Below are positions 26,133 through 35,216 of a DNA stretch of 64,000 nucleotides, in pieces. Numbering within the stretch: position 1 is the stretch's first letter; each line of letters opens with the position of its first letter. The stretch spans positions 1 to 64,000 of the forward strand of contig MHBH01000032.1 in assembly GCA_001804805.1 (NCBI GenBank). The letters are read 5' to 3'. Position numbers and translations under genes: made by a program. This DNA is from Lentisphaerae bacterium GWF2_49_21 (GTDB lineage: Bacteria; Verrucomicrobiota; Lentisphaeria; Victivallales; GWF2-50-93). The notes under the pieces are model-generated. The model did no database searches. It saw only the letters and a list, made by a program, of their open reading frames with translations, and was not told the DNA's origin.

Positions 26133-29060
26133 ATGAGAAAGGTCTTTTTGCTGTTTACTGTATTGCTTGCCTGCACTGTGATTTCCTTGGCGGAGGATGA
26201 AAAGGTCTCGATAGGCGATTTTGAAAAGGACCAGCAGGGCTGGGAATATAACGGCGGCTGGGAGTTCAAGGGGGCTGAAGGGGCGGTCTCCATTGACAAG
26301 GAAAATAAGAAGTCAGGGACTGCCTCCCTGAAAATCCATGGTGACTTTACTAAGGGCGGATCATATGTTGCGGCCGTGAAAAAGTTCAAGGCCGATATGA
26401 AATCCCTTTCATTCAATATAAAGACCTCGAAGCTGAATGGATTTGACATGCGGCTGAAGGACAAGTCCGGACAGATCTTCCAGTACCCGATGAAGCTTGA
26501 GGCGAACGAGGACTGGCAGGTGGTGAAGATGGAGGACTTCGAGAAGGCCGGAGGTTCCTGGGGTGGCAAGAATGACAAGAAGTTCCATATGCCCGCAACT
26601 GAATTGTGGGTGATGAACGGCAAGCAGCATATAACCGACGGACAGAAGACTGCCGACATCTGGCTCGACGATGTCGAGGTTGTCAGGGAGAAGGAAATCA
26701 TTGTCCCGCCGAGGCCGATACCTTCCGGCGTGCGAATTCCGCAGGATAGCATTTTTGGGTTCAGCGGACACATGATACATACCGATCTTGTCTACGGCCC
26801 GGACAGGTTTTCCCCGTATTGGAGGCTTGATTATACTCTTCCATTCCTGCTTGAAGGTGGTTTTGGCTGCATGAGGGAGACGCTGTACCAGGGGTTCTTC
26901 ACTGATGAAGGTGAGAAGAAGAACGAGAACAAGGAAAAGAACAGGAAACTGGTTGAACAGTATCTCGAGATGTATTCCAAGGCCGGGATAAGCGTCCTGC
27001 TCTGCCCGATGTTCACCAAGTCAGGTCGTCCCTCTTTCGATGATTATTTCAGCTGGCTTGCGGAACTGCCCGCGAAATATTCTGCGGTGAAGGGATTTGA
27101 GATGCACAACGAGCCGAACCTCAAGCATTTCTGGGGATGGTCGGTTGAAGATTATGCCGAATCCTGCAAGGCCGGAACGAAAATCCTGAAGGGGAAGAAT
27201 CCAAATGTTCCAGTTGTCATCGGTTCGATCTCCCATTTGTGGTGGGGGCCTGGCATCAAGTTCCTCCAGAAGGCGATCAAGGCAGGAGCGCTTGAAGGGG
27301 CGGACGGTATCAGCACTCATCCGTACCGCAAGGATTTTGCTCCCGAGGGAGGCGACATGCACTGCGACAGGTTCGATCCGAACGGGCTTGAGACTGAGAT
27401 GATGGACTTCTGGGCCATGATCCAGAAATACAACAAGGACAACAGGGATCTCAGCCTTTACTTCACGGAATTCGGTTATTCGTCCGGAAATGGAAGCGGC
27501 GCTTTTGCTCCGGAACAGGCGCAGGGGATCAGCAGCATTGATCTCCAGGCGGATTACCTGTCACGTATCATACTCGTCTTTTTCGATGCGCGCCTCAAGG
27601 GGATTCCGCTCAATGGGCTCTACTGGTACGACCTGAAGTGCGATGGGAAGGATCCCGGGGATCTCGAACCTAATTTCGGGCTGATTGATTATAACACCTC
27701 GTCTGCCAGGCCCGGATTCAAGGCGTATTCGGAAATCGCGAAGACCTTCGGTCAAGTCTCCAGTTTCGCCAAGGTTCCAGCTAATGCCGCCTTTGACAGG
27801 AACGACAATGCGGTAAAGCGGTTCTGCTGGAAAAAGCTTTCAGACGGTTCGCTGTATTTTGCGTTCTGGCGTCTCGACCAGCTCCAGAAGGAGAAAAAGG
27901 ATTTTACGGCAAACCTGGAATTGGCGTTGCCTGAAGGATTTGATGTTTCATCCGTAGAACTGCAGGACCTTGGAGATTTCTCGCTGAAGCCTGTGAAATA
28001 TGAGCTTGCCGGCGGCAGGCTCAAGCTGCCCCTCAATGTCAAGATACGTGCATCATGGCTTGTTATAAAACCTAAGCAGCCGGAAACGGTGAAGGTTTCA
28101 GGCCCTTGGCTGCACGTCCTGCCTGCCGTATTCAAGACTGAAGGTGGTTCATTGATAAAGCTCGAGGGGAAACGGGAGATAAAGTCAGGCAACCAGCCGG
28201 AAATAACTGTTTCAATCGACAATTCAAAATCCGACAAGGCGCTCGATATCATGTTTGTCGGTGGTGGAATCTCAAAGGTGATGAAGGCGGACGCCGGAAG
28301 GAGTTCGACTGAAACAGTCAAGCTTCCTAAAATTAGCGCCGTCCAGGAACTTGCACTTTGCGACTACTATCTTAAGCTGGGAAACGAGATCATCGGACGT
28401 GGCGATATTGCATTCCTCGTGCAGGGCGGAGTCAAGGAGGTTGTGGAAGATGTGAAGGCCGCTGCAGTATGTGTCAGGATCAGTCCGAAGATAGATGGAA
28501 GCCTGGATGACTGGGCTGGCAAAAAGCCGATCTTCTTCCCCAAGGATGGTGTAAAGATAAAGGACTACAAGGGCGAGAAGGACATGAGCGGGAAATTCTA
28601 TATAGGCTATGACAAGGAGAATTTTTATTTTGCCGCGGAAATGGTGGACGACGAGTTCAGCCAGAAGGAGTCGGGCTCGAAGATATGGAGCGGTGATTCA
28701 ATACAGATGTCTCTTGCGCCAAGGCTCAAGAATGAGATGCCGGACTGGTACGAGTTCGGACTTGCGCTTACGGCAAAAGGTCCTGAAGCCTGGTGCTGGG
28801 TCTCTCCTGACAACAGCAAGGAGGAAAAACCTTTGAACTGCAAGATCGCCATTAGGAATGAAAATGGCAGGCTGACTTATGAATGCGCGATCCCATGGAG
28901 CGAGCTCAAGGAGGTTTCACCGGCTTCGAAATATTTCCTATTCTCGGTCATGCACAATGAAAACGACGGCAACGTGAGAAGAGGATGGATAGAGTGGGCA
29001 TCAGGGATCGGTGCCGACAAGAATCCGGCGCTGTTCAATACAATAAATTTTCAGGACTGA
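26133..29060 (+). CDS. Secreted multidomain GH-A glycoside hydrolase with carbohydrate-binding modules
   Basis: 975 residues from the ATG at 26133 (AAGGAGAA upstream). Order: signal peptide (MRKVFLLFTVLLACTVISLA), a CBM11/CIA30-like beta-sandwich (about 20-190, EKDQQGWEYNGGWEF ... DDVEVV), a GH39/GH5-like barrel (about 205-560) with Glu327 in MHNEPN as acid/base and Glu446 in FTEFGYSS as nucleophile, beta-rich linkers, and a C-terminal CBM9-like domain (about 800-970, PKIDGSLDDWAG ... WSGDSIQMSL). It degrades a plant- or mucin-type polysaccharide outside the cytoplasm. The first gene fragment in the window is related to its N-terminal module. Its last codons and stop lie within an AT-rich palindrome. 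Confidence 0.85.
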   Translation: MRKVFLLFTVLLACTVISLAEDEKVSIGDFEKDQQGWEYNGGWEFKGAEGAVSIDKENKKSGTASLKIHGDFTKGGSYVAAVKKFKADMKSLSFNIKTSKLNGFDMRLKDKSGQIFQYPMKLEANEDWQVVKMEDFEKAGGSWGGKNDKKFHMPATELWVMNGKQHITDGQKTADIWLDDVEVVREKEIIVPPRPIPSGVRIPQDSIFGFSGHMIHTDLVYGPDRFSPYWRLDYTLPFLLEGGFGCMRETLYQGFFTDEGEKKNENKEKNRKLVEQYLEMYSKAGISVLLCPMFTKSGRPSFDDYFSWLAELPAKYSAVKGFEMHNEPNLKHFWGWSVEDYAESCKAGTKILKGKNPNVPVVIGSISHLWWGPGIKFLQKAIKAGALEGADGISTHPYRKDFAPEGGDMHCDRFDPNGLETEMMDFWAMIQKYNKDNRDLSLYFTEFGYSSGNGSGAFAPEQAQGISSIDLQADYLSRIILVFFDARLKGIPLNGLYWYDLKCDGKDPGDLEPNFGLIDYNTSSARPGFKAYSEIAKTFGQVSSFAKVPANAAFDRNDNAVKRFCWKKLSDGSLYFAFWRLDQLQKEKKDFTANLELALPEGFDVSSVELQDLGDFSLKPVKYELAGGRLKLPLNVKIRASWLVIKPKQPETVKVSGPWLHVLPAVFKTEGGSLIKLEGKREIKSGNQPEITVSIDNSKSDKALDIMFVGGGISKVMKADAGRSSTETVKLPKISAVQELALCDYYLKLGNEIIGRGDIAFLVQGGVKEVVEDVKAAAVCVRISPKIDGSLDDWAGKKPIFFPKDGVKIKDYKGEKDMSGKFYIGYDKENFYFAAEMVDDEFSQKESGSKIWSGDSIQMSLAPRLKNEMPDWYEFGLALTAKGPEAWCWVSPDNSKEEKPLNCKIAIRNENGRLTYECAIPWSELKEVSPASKYFLFSVMHNENDGNVRRGWIEWASGIGADKNPALFNTINFQD

Positions 29061-29069
29061 AAATTTATT
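29042..29069. repeat. AT-rich palindrome overlapping the glycosidase stop codon
   Basis: AATAAATTTTCA and TGAAAATTTATT, 12 pairs around loop GGAC. It encodes the last residues and TGA stop of the glycosidase. Confidence 0.85.
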
Positions 29070-29097
29070 CTTAAATCAACAATTGAGGAGTATTTCC

Positions 29098-29880
29098 ATG
29101 AGAAAGGCTTTGTCATTATTGTCGGTGGTGCTTGTCCTGTCCGGATTTGCAGCCGTTGAGGAAAAGAAGGATGCCGATCTTCCGTCGCTGGATGTCCCAA
29201 AGGCTGAAGCTGCACCGGAGATCGACGGGAAGCTCGATGATCCGGCCTGGGCCACGGCGGTCGTAATAAACGGCCTTCTTCCGAGCAGGGGCGGGAAGTA
29301 TCAGGAGAAGATTGACAAGGTGCCGACGACGATCAGGCTTCTGTGGGACGAAAATTATCTCTATGTCGCCTATGAATGCACCGATGCCGATATCGTGGCG
29401 ACCATGGCGGAGCGCGACAGCAAGCTCTACATGGAGGATGTCTGCGAGGTCTTCATCGATCCAATGGGCGATGGACGGCAGTATTTCGAAGTCCAGGTCA
29501 GTCCGAACAATGTGATTTTCGATATCAACCATTTTTGTACAGGTGAACCGCAGTATACAGAGACAAAACGCTTCACCCCCGAGTTCGGAAAGAAGGAACA
29601 TTGGGCTTTCCCTGAATGGAACATGGAAGGCCTGAAGACGGCAACGGTCAGGACTGAAAAGGGATGGAACTGCGAGATCGCCTTTCCTGCAAAGCTCCTC
29701 ATGAAGAGGAGAGGCCTTGACAAGATTGTGCCTTGCGAACTTCGCGCCAACTTCATGAGGTATGACTGGCAGCCCGGAAAGAATGACAAGCGTGATATGA
29801 TTCATATGAACTGGGCGCCTGTCCAGCATGGCTGTCCGCACATATCGCCGGCGGCGATGGGGATTTTGAATTTGAAGTAG
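29098..29880 (+). CDS. Secreted CBM9-like carbohydrate-binding protein
   Basis: 260 residues from the ATG at 29098 (GAGGAG seven bases upstream). After a signal peptide (MRKALSLLSVVLVLSGFAAV) comes one CBM9-type beta-sandwich: APEIDGKLDDPAWATA, RLLWDENYLYVAYECTDADIV, EDVCEVFIDPMGDGRQYFEVQVSPNNVIFD, GWNCEIAFPAKLL. The same fold ends the preceding glycosidase. It is the last gene of the GntR operon and may hold polysaccharide at the cell surface. The TAG stop is the GTAG of an R2 REP element. Confidence 0.85.
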   Translation: MRKALSLLSVVLVLSGFAAVEEKKDADLPSLDVPKAEAAPEIDGKLDDPAWATAVVINGLLPSRGGKYQEKIDKVPTTIRLLWDENYLYVAYECTDADIVATMAERDSKLYMEDVCEVFIDPMGDGRQYFEVQVSPNNVIFDINHFCTGEPQYTETKRFTPEFGKKEHWAFPEWNMEGLKTATVRTEKGWNCEIAFPAKLLMKRRGLDKIVPCELRANFMRYDWQPGKNDKRDMIHMNWAPVQHGCPHISPAAMGILNLK

Positions 29881-29901
29881 GACAGGCTTTCCAGCCTGTT
29901 C
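29877..29901 (+). repeat. REP element, R2 family, overlapping a stop codon
   Basis: GTAG then a stem CAGGCT/AGCCTG with loop TTCC. The TAG is the stop of the CBM9 gene. The stem differs from the common GGGCT/AGCCC by a paired change. Confidence 0.85.
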
Positions 29902-29932
29902 AATCTTATGTTGGCTTGAGCTGTTTCCAGAA

Positions 29933-30047
29933 GAACGGGCTGGAAAGCCCGCCCTACAGAACAGACGGGCTGGAAAGCCCGCCCTACAGAACAGACGGGC
30001 TGGAAAGCCCGCCCTACAGAACAGACGGGCTGGAAAGCCCGTCTTAC
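29933..30047 (-). repeat. Tandem array of four R2 REP elements, 30-bp period
   Basis: Units start at 29935, 29965, 29995 and 30025. Each has hairpin GGGCT-ggaa-AGCCC and CTAC or TTAC (GTAG or GTAA on the minus strand). The last unit provides the TAA stop of the minus-strand gene ending at 30044. The array lies between convergent genes. Confidence 0.9.
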
Positions 30048-30442
30048 TTCTTCTTGAATTTATCGCAGTCGTCCATCGGTCCGATATCCTTCTTGTGGAG
30101 TTCGCAGCGGTTCAGGAACGGGTGTGACACGAAGTGCATGCAGTCGCGGCAGAAATGCCTTTCGTCCTCGCTGGATTCTATCTTCGGCCCTTCCTGTCTT
30201 TTTTCAGATAATAAATTTTCCAGTTTGGAAAATTTATTGCTGATGTCGGCGGATTTGGACTTCTCCTCCACCTCAAGATCTGCGATCTTCGCGGAACAGC
30301 ACGAGCAGGCGAGTATGTCGCCAACCTTGGTCCAGCCGTCCATCAGCGTCTTCTTGACCAGGAAGCAGTCCTTCCCGCAGTGCGGACATTTCATCTGTTG
30401 TCCGGGCTTCATGATAAAATTTTCTTCAAATGGATTCTCCAT
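30044..30442 (-). CDS. Small zinc-ribbon protein of unknown function
   Basis: 132 residues. Residues about 17-60 have two CxxC pairs, MKCPHCGKDCFLV and LACSCCSAK, typical of a zinc ribbon. A third Cys group, HFCRDCMHFVSHPFLNRCELH, is near residue 95 with Cys again at DDCDKF. I do not recognise a family. An AT-rich palindrome is embedded in frame (30208-30236, encoding NKFSKLENLLS). The start region can form a hairpin (ATGGA-gaa-TCCAT) within longer AT-rich arms (30414-30422 and 30451-30459), and the stop comes from an R2 REP array, so repeats mark this gene at start, middle and end. Confidence 0.7.
   Translation of the reverse strand: MENPFEENFIMKPGQQMKCPHCGKDCFLVKKTLMDGWTKVGDILACSCCSAKIADLEVEEKSKSADISNKFSKLENLLSEKRQEGPKIESSEDERHFCRDCMHFVSHPFLNRCELHKKDIGPMDDCDKFKKK
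30208..30236. repeat. AT-rich palindrome inside a coding region
   Basis: AATAAATTTTCCA and TGGAAAATTTATT, 13 perfect pairs around GTT. It is read in frame by the gene 30044-30442. It belongs to the family seen at the junctions of the GntR operon. Confidence 0.85.
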
Positions 30443-30693
30443 TTTTCAGTAAATTTTATAACTTATTGATTTCATTGAGAAAATCCAATGTCAATGGAAA
30501 ATAAATCCTAGGATATTTCCAGATTTTCTTCTTGATGTAGAGAGCTGAAAAGTATCGGAATGCCTTTCATCTCCCCTAGCCGGGAAACAGGCGGAATGTC
30601 TTGATTATTCATTGCAGGAGGCTTACCTTATAAAATTTGTTATTGGTACTCTATCATGATTCATTGAACCAGCGACTATTGCAAGGGGGTAGC

Positions 30694-33246
30694 ATGCCAC
30701 ATACTGTCAATGGGATAGGCACCGGGTACTTTGGTAGCAGGAACAGGATTGACTTTCAAGGCGTCTGCGAATTCTGTGAAAATGAAGTGAAGCTTTCCTC
30801 GTATGACACGACATTATACTTCGTTGTCTTCTTTATTATTCCGCTGATACCCCTCAAAAAGCTTCGGATTCTGCTTAAATGTCCACACTGCGGAAGACAC
30901 AGGGCTCTTTCCCTGAGAGATTGGGAGGATGGCAGAAGGGAGGCTCTGGAGAAGATCAGGAAGGAGATTGAGTCAGACAGATTCAGCGAAGATGATGCCT
31001 TCTCCTGCATATCAACACTAATAGAATACCAGGCGGTTGACAGCCTGACAAGCATGTCGCCTGGACTGCATGAGCTGTTCAAGGAAAATCCTGATGTGCT
31101 TGCTTTACTTGCCCGCGGCCATGCATATTTCGGACAGAACCAGGAGGCTGAAAAGCTTTTCCGGGAATCCCTAGAGCTGAAGGAAGTTGATGGCGTCAAG
31201 GAAAGCCTTGCTGTAGTCCTGATGAGGCTTGGGCGCCCAGAAGAGGCCGAGAAATATCTGCAGCATGTTTTCGATCAGGAGATATCTGACCGCATAGGCT
31301 GCCTGTACCAGCTTGCAAGAGCCTATCAGGCGCAGGGGAAACATGGTGAAACTCTGGATGTCTTGGACAAATGCGTGTCGATAATGCCATCTCTTGCTGA
31401 AGACACATATATAAAAAGGCTCAGGACTATTTCAGAAAAGAACAGGAACACTGCCAAACCGGTCAAGGCCTACACCACCCAGGCAGGTTGCGCCAGCAGT
31501 GTAAAAAGCAGGGACATTGGCGGGCTCATCGCCAAACTGGCCGGGCTGATCATACTCCTTTTAATACTTGCCATATATCTTCTTGCCTGCTTCGCTGATG
31601 GTACAAACAAGGATGTGGTACTGGTAAATGGGATCAACAAGGACTATTCATTCCTGTTGAACAAGAAGGAATACAAGCTGAGCGCACTTGGACACAGGCG
31701 GATACAGCTTCCAGAGGGAAGGGTTGACCTGGAGCCTGTTGGCTCATCCCCCTGTGCAACAGCTACCTTTGAGATCTCAGTTCCATTCTTCATACGTCCA
31801 TTTGTGAAGAGGACATTTGTCATAAATCCGGACGGTGTCTGCGTCATACTCAAGGAGAAGGGGTATTATGCGAAGAACGCTGACAAAGTCCCCCAGACCG
31901 AATATTCCTTTTATGCGGGAAATCAGTTTCAGGTCTTCAAGGGGATAGATTATCCTTTCAAAGACTTTCCGGAAAAATTGACAGTCTCATCGAAGGAAAC
32001 TGCTGTATCACGTACTGGGATCTCCAGCTTGTCAAAATACCTCTTTGGCCCTGGCTCAGGATACTACTGGGAAACCATGGAGAAGGATCTGGGGGCGGCG
32101 AAGATGCAGGAACTTGCCTCGAAAATGATCCGCATTGTACCGGAATCGGAAGGATGCCTTGATTATCTATATGCGGAATCCTCACCTGAACAGTTCACCA
32201 ATGCGGTTTCGCAGCTGACTGTACAGCTTCCGGCAATCATACCGCTGCACAGGCTATACCAGGAGTCGATGAAGAAACTTGGTAAAAAGGCGGAGCTCCT
32301 GGATAAGTATGGGAAACTGCATCAGGAAAATCCATCCGACAACTCCATAACATATCTGTATGCCAGGATACTTGATGAGACCAGGGCGTCAGACGAACTC
32401 TTCCTGAAGTCGGTGCAGGGCGAAAATCCATGTCCATATTCCTATTTCGCCTTGGCCTATCGCGGGATGGCGCGTGCCGATTTCCATAATGCCGCTGAAA
32501 TGATGGCGAATGCGATCCGTCTTGATCCCGGCAACGAAGGATTCAGGGTGCAGCGCTTGAATGCGCTGCTGGCCGCACAGGAATACGACACCCTGTTCAA
32601 GGAAATATCGGGCGAATCGAAGGATCTGGCGAATCTCTTCTCCTTCGAGACATTGTGCGAGATGAGTGTTTACGTTTCCAAGTCGGAACCGGACAAGGCG
32701 AAGGCCGCATATGAAAAGCGTCTCGAGAAAATGCCCAAGGACGATACTTCCGGAAAATATTTCTCAGCCCAGCTCGCTTATATGAAAGGCGACAAGGCTG
32801 CTTTCAGCGAATATTTCAGGGCGGAAAAAAGTCCGGTTTATAAGTTCATGGCTGAGTTTACGGCCGGAAACCTAGATGAGGCCGTCAAGTCCATGGGAGA
32901 CGACAGTTCAGAAGGGCTTCTGTTCAACAACCTCCTGATGTATCTGGAATATCTGCGCCGTGGAGACAAGACCAGGTCGGAAACATTCAAGAAGGAGGCT
33001 GTCCGGATATTGTCTTACGGTGATGCCGATGAACGCCTGATGGCTGAATACATTGAAGGCAGGAAGAAGGTCGAGATGGAAAAGGTTCATAATGCCGTGC
33101 TGGATGTAACAGCCAAGGTTCCGCTCATGCTCGCGCTTGCTGAATCAGCACCTGAGAAGTCTGCGGAACTCCGCAAGTTCGCCGGCCGCCTGAACTACGG
33201 TCGCCTCTTTCCGTCCCTCTACATAAGGGAATTGATCGGAAAATGA
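30694..33246 (+). CDS. Membrane-anchored zinc-ribbon and TPR protein
   Basis: 850 residues from the ATG at 30694 (AAGGGGG just upstream). Residues about 20-75 are a zinc ribbon with CEFCENEV and KCPHCGRH separated by a hydrophobic hairpin (YFVVFFIIPLIPL). TPR-like helices run from about 110 to 250 (LLARGHAYFGQNQEAEKLFRESLEL). One clear transmembrane segment (LAGLIILLLILAIYLLACF) is near 295. The rest, probably outside, has a small beta domain then more TPR-like helices. The stop overlaps the start of the M48 protease gene (ATGA), so the two are made together. I do not know its function. It may select or present substrates for the protease. Confidence 0.75.
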   Translation: MPHTVNGIGTGYFGSRNRIDFQGVCEFCENEVKLSSYDTTLYFVVFFIIPLIPLKKLRILLKCPHCGRHRALSLRDWEDGRREALEKIRKEIESDRFSEDDAFSCISTLIEYQAVDSLTSMSPGLHELFKENPDVLALLARGHAYFGQNQEAEKLFRESLELKEVDGVKESLAVVLMRLGRPEEAEKYLQHVFDQEISDRIGCLYQLARAYQAQGKHGETLDVLDKCVSIMPSLAEDTYIKRLRTISEKNRNTAKPVKAYTTQAGCASSVKSRDIGGLIAKLAGLIILLLILAIYLLACFADGTNKDVVLVNGINKDYSFLLNKKEYKLSALGHRRIQLPEGRVDLEPVGSSPCATATFEISVPFFIRPFVKRTFVINPDGVCVILKEKGYYAKNADKVPQTEYSFYAGNQFQVFKGIDYPFKDFPEKLTVSSKETAVSRTGISSLSKYLFGPGSGYYWETMEKDLGAAKMQELASKMIRIVPESEGCLDYLYAESSPEQFTNAVSQLTVQLPAIIPLHRLYQESMKKLGKKAELLDKYGKLHQENPSDNSITYLYARILDETRASDELFLKSVQGENPCPYSYFALAYRGMARADFHNAAEMMANAIRLDPGNEGFRVQRLNALLAAQEYDTLFKEISGESKDLANLFSFETLCEMSVYVSKSEPDKAKAAYEKRLEKMPKDDTSGKYFSAQLAYMKGDKAAFSEYFRAEKSPVYKFMAEFTAGNLDEAVKSMGDDSSEGLLFNNLLMYLEYLRRGDKTRSETFKKEAVRILSYGDADERLMAEYIEGRKKVEMEKVHNAVLDVTAKVPLMLALAESAPEKSAELRKFAGRLNYGRLFPSLYIRELIGK

Positions 33247-35207
33247 CTGATGCACATTTTATGAGGCTGGTACTGGAAGTTGAAAAGTATGCTGCCGGAC
33301 ATCCCCGCAGGTACAAGCTCAAGACCATACTGCTAGTAATCTTCGGATTCGCCATGCCGATGGCGATTGTCCTGCTGATCGCATGCGGCATGGTGGCATT
33401 GCCTTTCATCATGCTGAAACTGGACTGCGGGGCGAACAGCGACGGTATGATACTTCTACTGCTCCTTTCCGAATTTGCGTTGGGATGCATCACTTTCATC
33501 GTGTTCAAGTCGGCATGGGGAGGCCTTGGGAATCCCGGCGGATATGAGCTTTCTCCTGCCGAGGCACCAAGACTCTTTGAACTTGTTGAGGAAATTAGCA
33601 GGAAGATGGTCACGGCGAAGATAAGCAGCATTCGGCTCAATGCGGATATGAACGCAGCTGTCCTCCAAAGGCCCCGATTTGCCATTCCGTTCTTCTTCCG
33701 GAACCACCTGCTTCTCGGGCTTCCTCTCCTCAACGCTCTCCCCAAAGCCGAAATGGAGGCTTTGCTGGCCCATGAATTCGCTCATATATCAGGAAGCCAC
33801 GGGATATTCAGCGCATGGATCTACAGGACAAGGAAAACCTGGCAGGAACTGTATTCTGTAGGAGCAATGGACAAAAGGCGATTAGACCTCTTCTGGCACA
33901 TCCTCATGCGGTGGTATGTCCCGTTCTGTGCCGCTTACACATATGTGCTGGGACGCTCATGGGAACTGGAGGCGGACTCGAGAGCCGCAAGAATGGCAGG
34001 CAATGAAAAGATGGCCTCGTGCCTGATCGACATCGAACTAAAGACAAAGGTCTCTGCGCATGACTTCTGGCCTGCCATCTATGACAGGGTGGTGGATGAG
34101 GAGATTCCGCCAAAGGATGTATTCATGATGCTGAATTCATTCCATAAATCAGAAAGCAAATTTCAGGGCACTGAGGTTCTGCTGGGGCATCTGCTGAAGG
34201 CAAGGACAGGGATCAATGATTCTCACCCCTGCCTGGGCGACCGGCTTGCCGCCATAGGACAGGACATGAAGAACCCGGAAGTCCGTAGAAATCTTGTCGC
34301 AGGTTTCATGAGATCCCTTCCTTTGGAGTCTGCTGCCGAATTCTATCTTGAGAAGCGCAATTCACACTATACCTCGATATTCAGCAAAAACTGGAAAGCT
34401 TCAATAATCGGATACTGGAGGCAGCGCCATGGGGCTGCCGAAGCCGCAAAGAAGAGGATTGCCGAACTGCTGAGGAAAATGGAAAAGGAGACTCTTTCAA
34501 AATTTGAAGACACCGAACTGTTCAAATGCCGTCTCACTGTTTCAGGATCTCCAGACTCCAGGCTCGCTCTCGCAAGGAAACAGCTCGAACTGCATCCGGA
34601 AAGCGCGGAAGCTCATTATTTCCTCGGAGTCGAACTCCTGTCCAGGGATGATGACTCAGGCATCGATGAACTCGGTAAGGCCATGCAGATGCATTCAGAC
34701 TATGCCCTGTGCTCATTCGAGGAAATACAGGGATATCTGTTGAAAAACGGCAGGGACGATGATCTTGCTCCCTATAGGGAAAAGGTGAAGGCCTTCTGCG
34801 ATGAGGCGAAAAAGGCCGATGCTGAAAGACAGAAACTGTCGAGACGCGATTCGTTTATCCCGCATGACCTGCCTCCGGAGAAGGTCACTAAAATATGCGA
34901 CGTGATAAGTCATCTAAGACGTATCACCAGGGCATATCTTGTGAGGAAACAGGTAAGTCATCTCGCGGACAGACCATGCTATGTCCTTGCTCTTGAGCTG
35001 AGGAAGAATATTTTCGAGGACGAGCTGAACAATGATTTTCTTCAGAAGGAGTTGACGCGCTGCCTTTCATATCTCGCCCCTGTGACCGTGGTGCTGCTGC
35101 CACGTTGGTCATGGTCAATGGGGAAAAGATTTTCGAAGATCAGGGAGTCACTGGTATATTCCAGGAATTCACCAGTTTCACAAGATGCCAGGGAATTAAG
35201 CGCATAA
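33243..35207 (+). CDS. M48-family zinc metalloprotease with C-terminal TPR-like region
   Basis: 654 residues. Two hydrophobic segments near residues 30-60 and 75-95 anchor it in the membrane. The zinc site is HEFAH (His177, Glu178, His181) with the third ligand Glu241 in ELEADSRAARMAG, as in HtpX/Ste24-type M48 peptidases. Asp245 fits the conserved Asp of that motif. After about 400 the sequence is alpha-helical with a TPR-like block (SRLALARKQLELHPESAEAHYFLGVELL). The longer C-terminal half is unlike HtpX, so a housekeeping HtpX role is not assumed. The start codon overlaps the upstream TPR gene. Confidence 0.85.
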   Translation: MTDAHFMRLVLEVEKYAAGHPRRYKLKTILLVIFGFAMPMAIVLLIACGMVALPFIMLKLDCGANSDGMILLLLLSEFALGCITFIVFKSAWGGLGNPGGYELSPAEAPRLFELVEEISRKMVTAKISSIRLNADMNAAVLQRPRFAIPFFFRNHLLLGLPLLNALPKAEMEALLAHEFAHISGSHGIFSAWIYRTRKTWQELYSVGAMDKRRLDLFWHILMRWYVPFCAAYTYVLGRSWELEADSRAARMAGNEKMASCLIDIELKTKVSAHDFWPAIYDRVVDEEIPPKDVFMMLNSFHKSESKFQGTEVLLGHLLKARTGINDSHPCLGDRLAAIGQDMKNPEVRRNLVAGFMRSLPLESAAEFYLEKRNSHYTSIFSKNWKASIIGYWRQRHGAAEAAKKRIAELLRKMEKETLSKFEDTELFKCRLTVSGSPDSRLALARKQLELHPESAEAHYFLGVELLSRDDDSGIDELGKAMQMHSDYALCSFEEIQGYLLKNGRDDDLAPYREKVKAFCDEAKKADAERQKLSRRDSFIPHDLPPEKVTKICDVISHLRRITRAYLVRKQVSHLADRPCYVLALELRKNIFEDELNNDFLQKELTRCLSYLAPVTVVLLPRWSWSMGKRFSKIRESLVYSRNSPVSQDARELSA

Positions 35208-35216
35208 GTTGAGGGT

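Noticed and set aside
29933-30047. A CRISPR-like array of regularly spaced repeats
   Set aside because: The 30-bp units are identical along their whole length, with no unique spacers, and carry the R2 REP hairpin. No cas genes are near.
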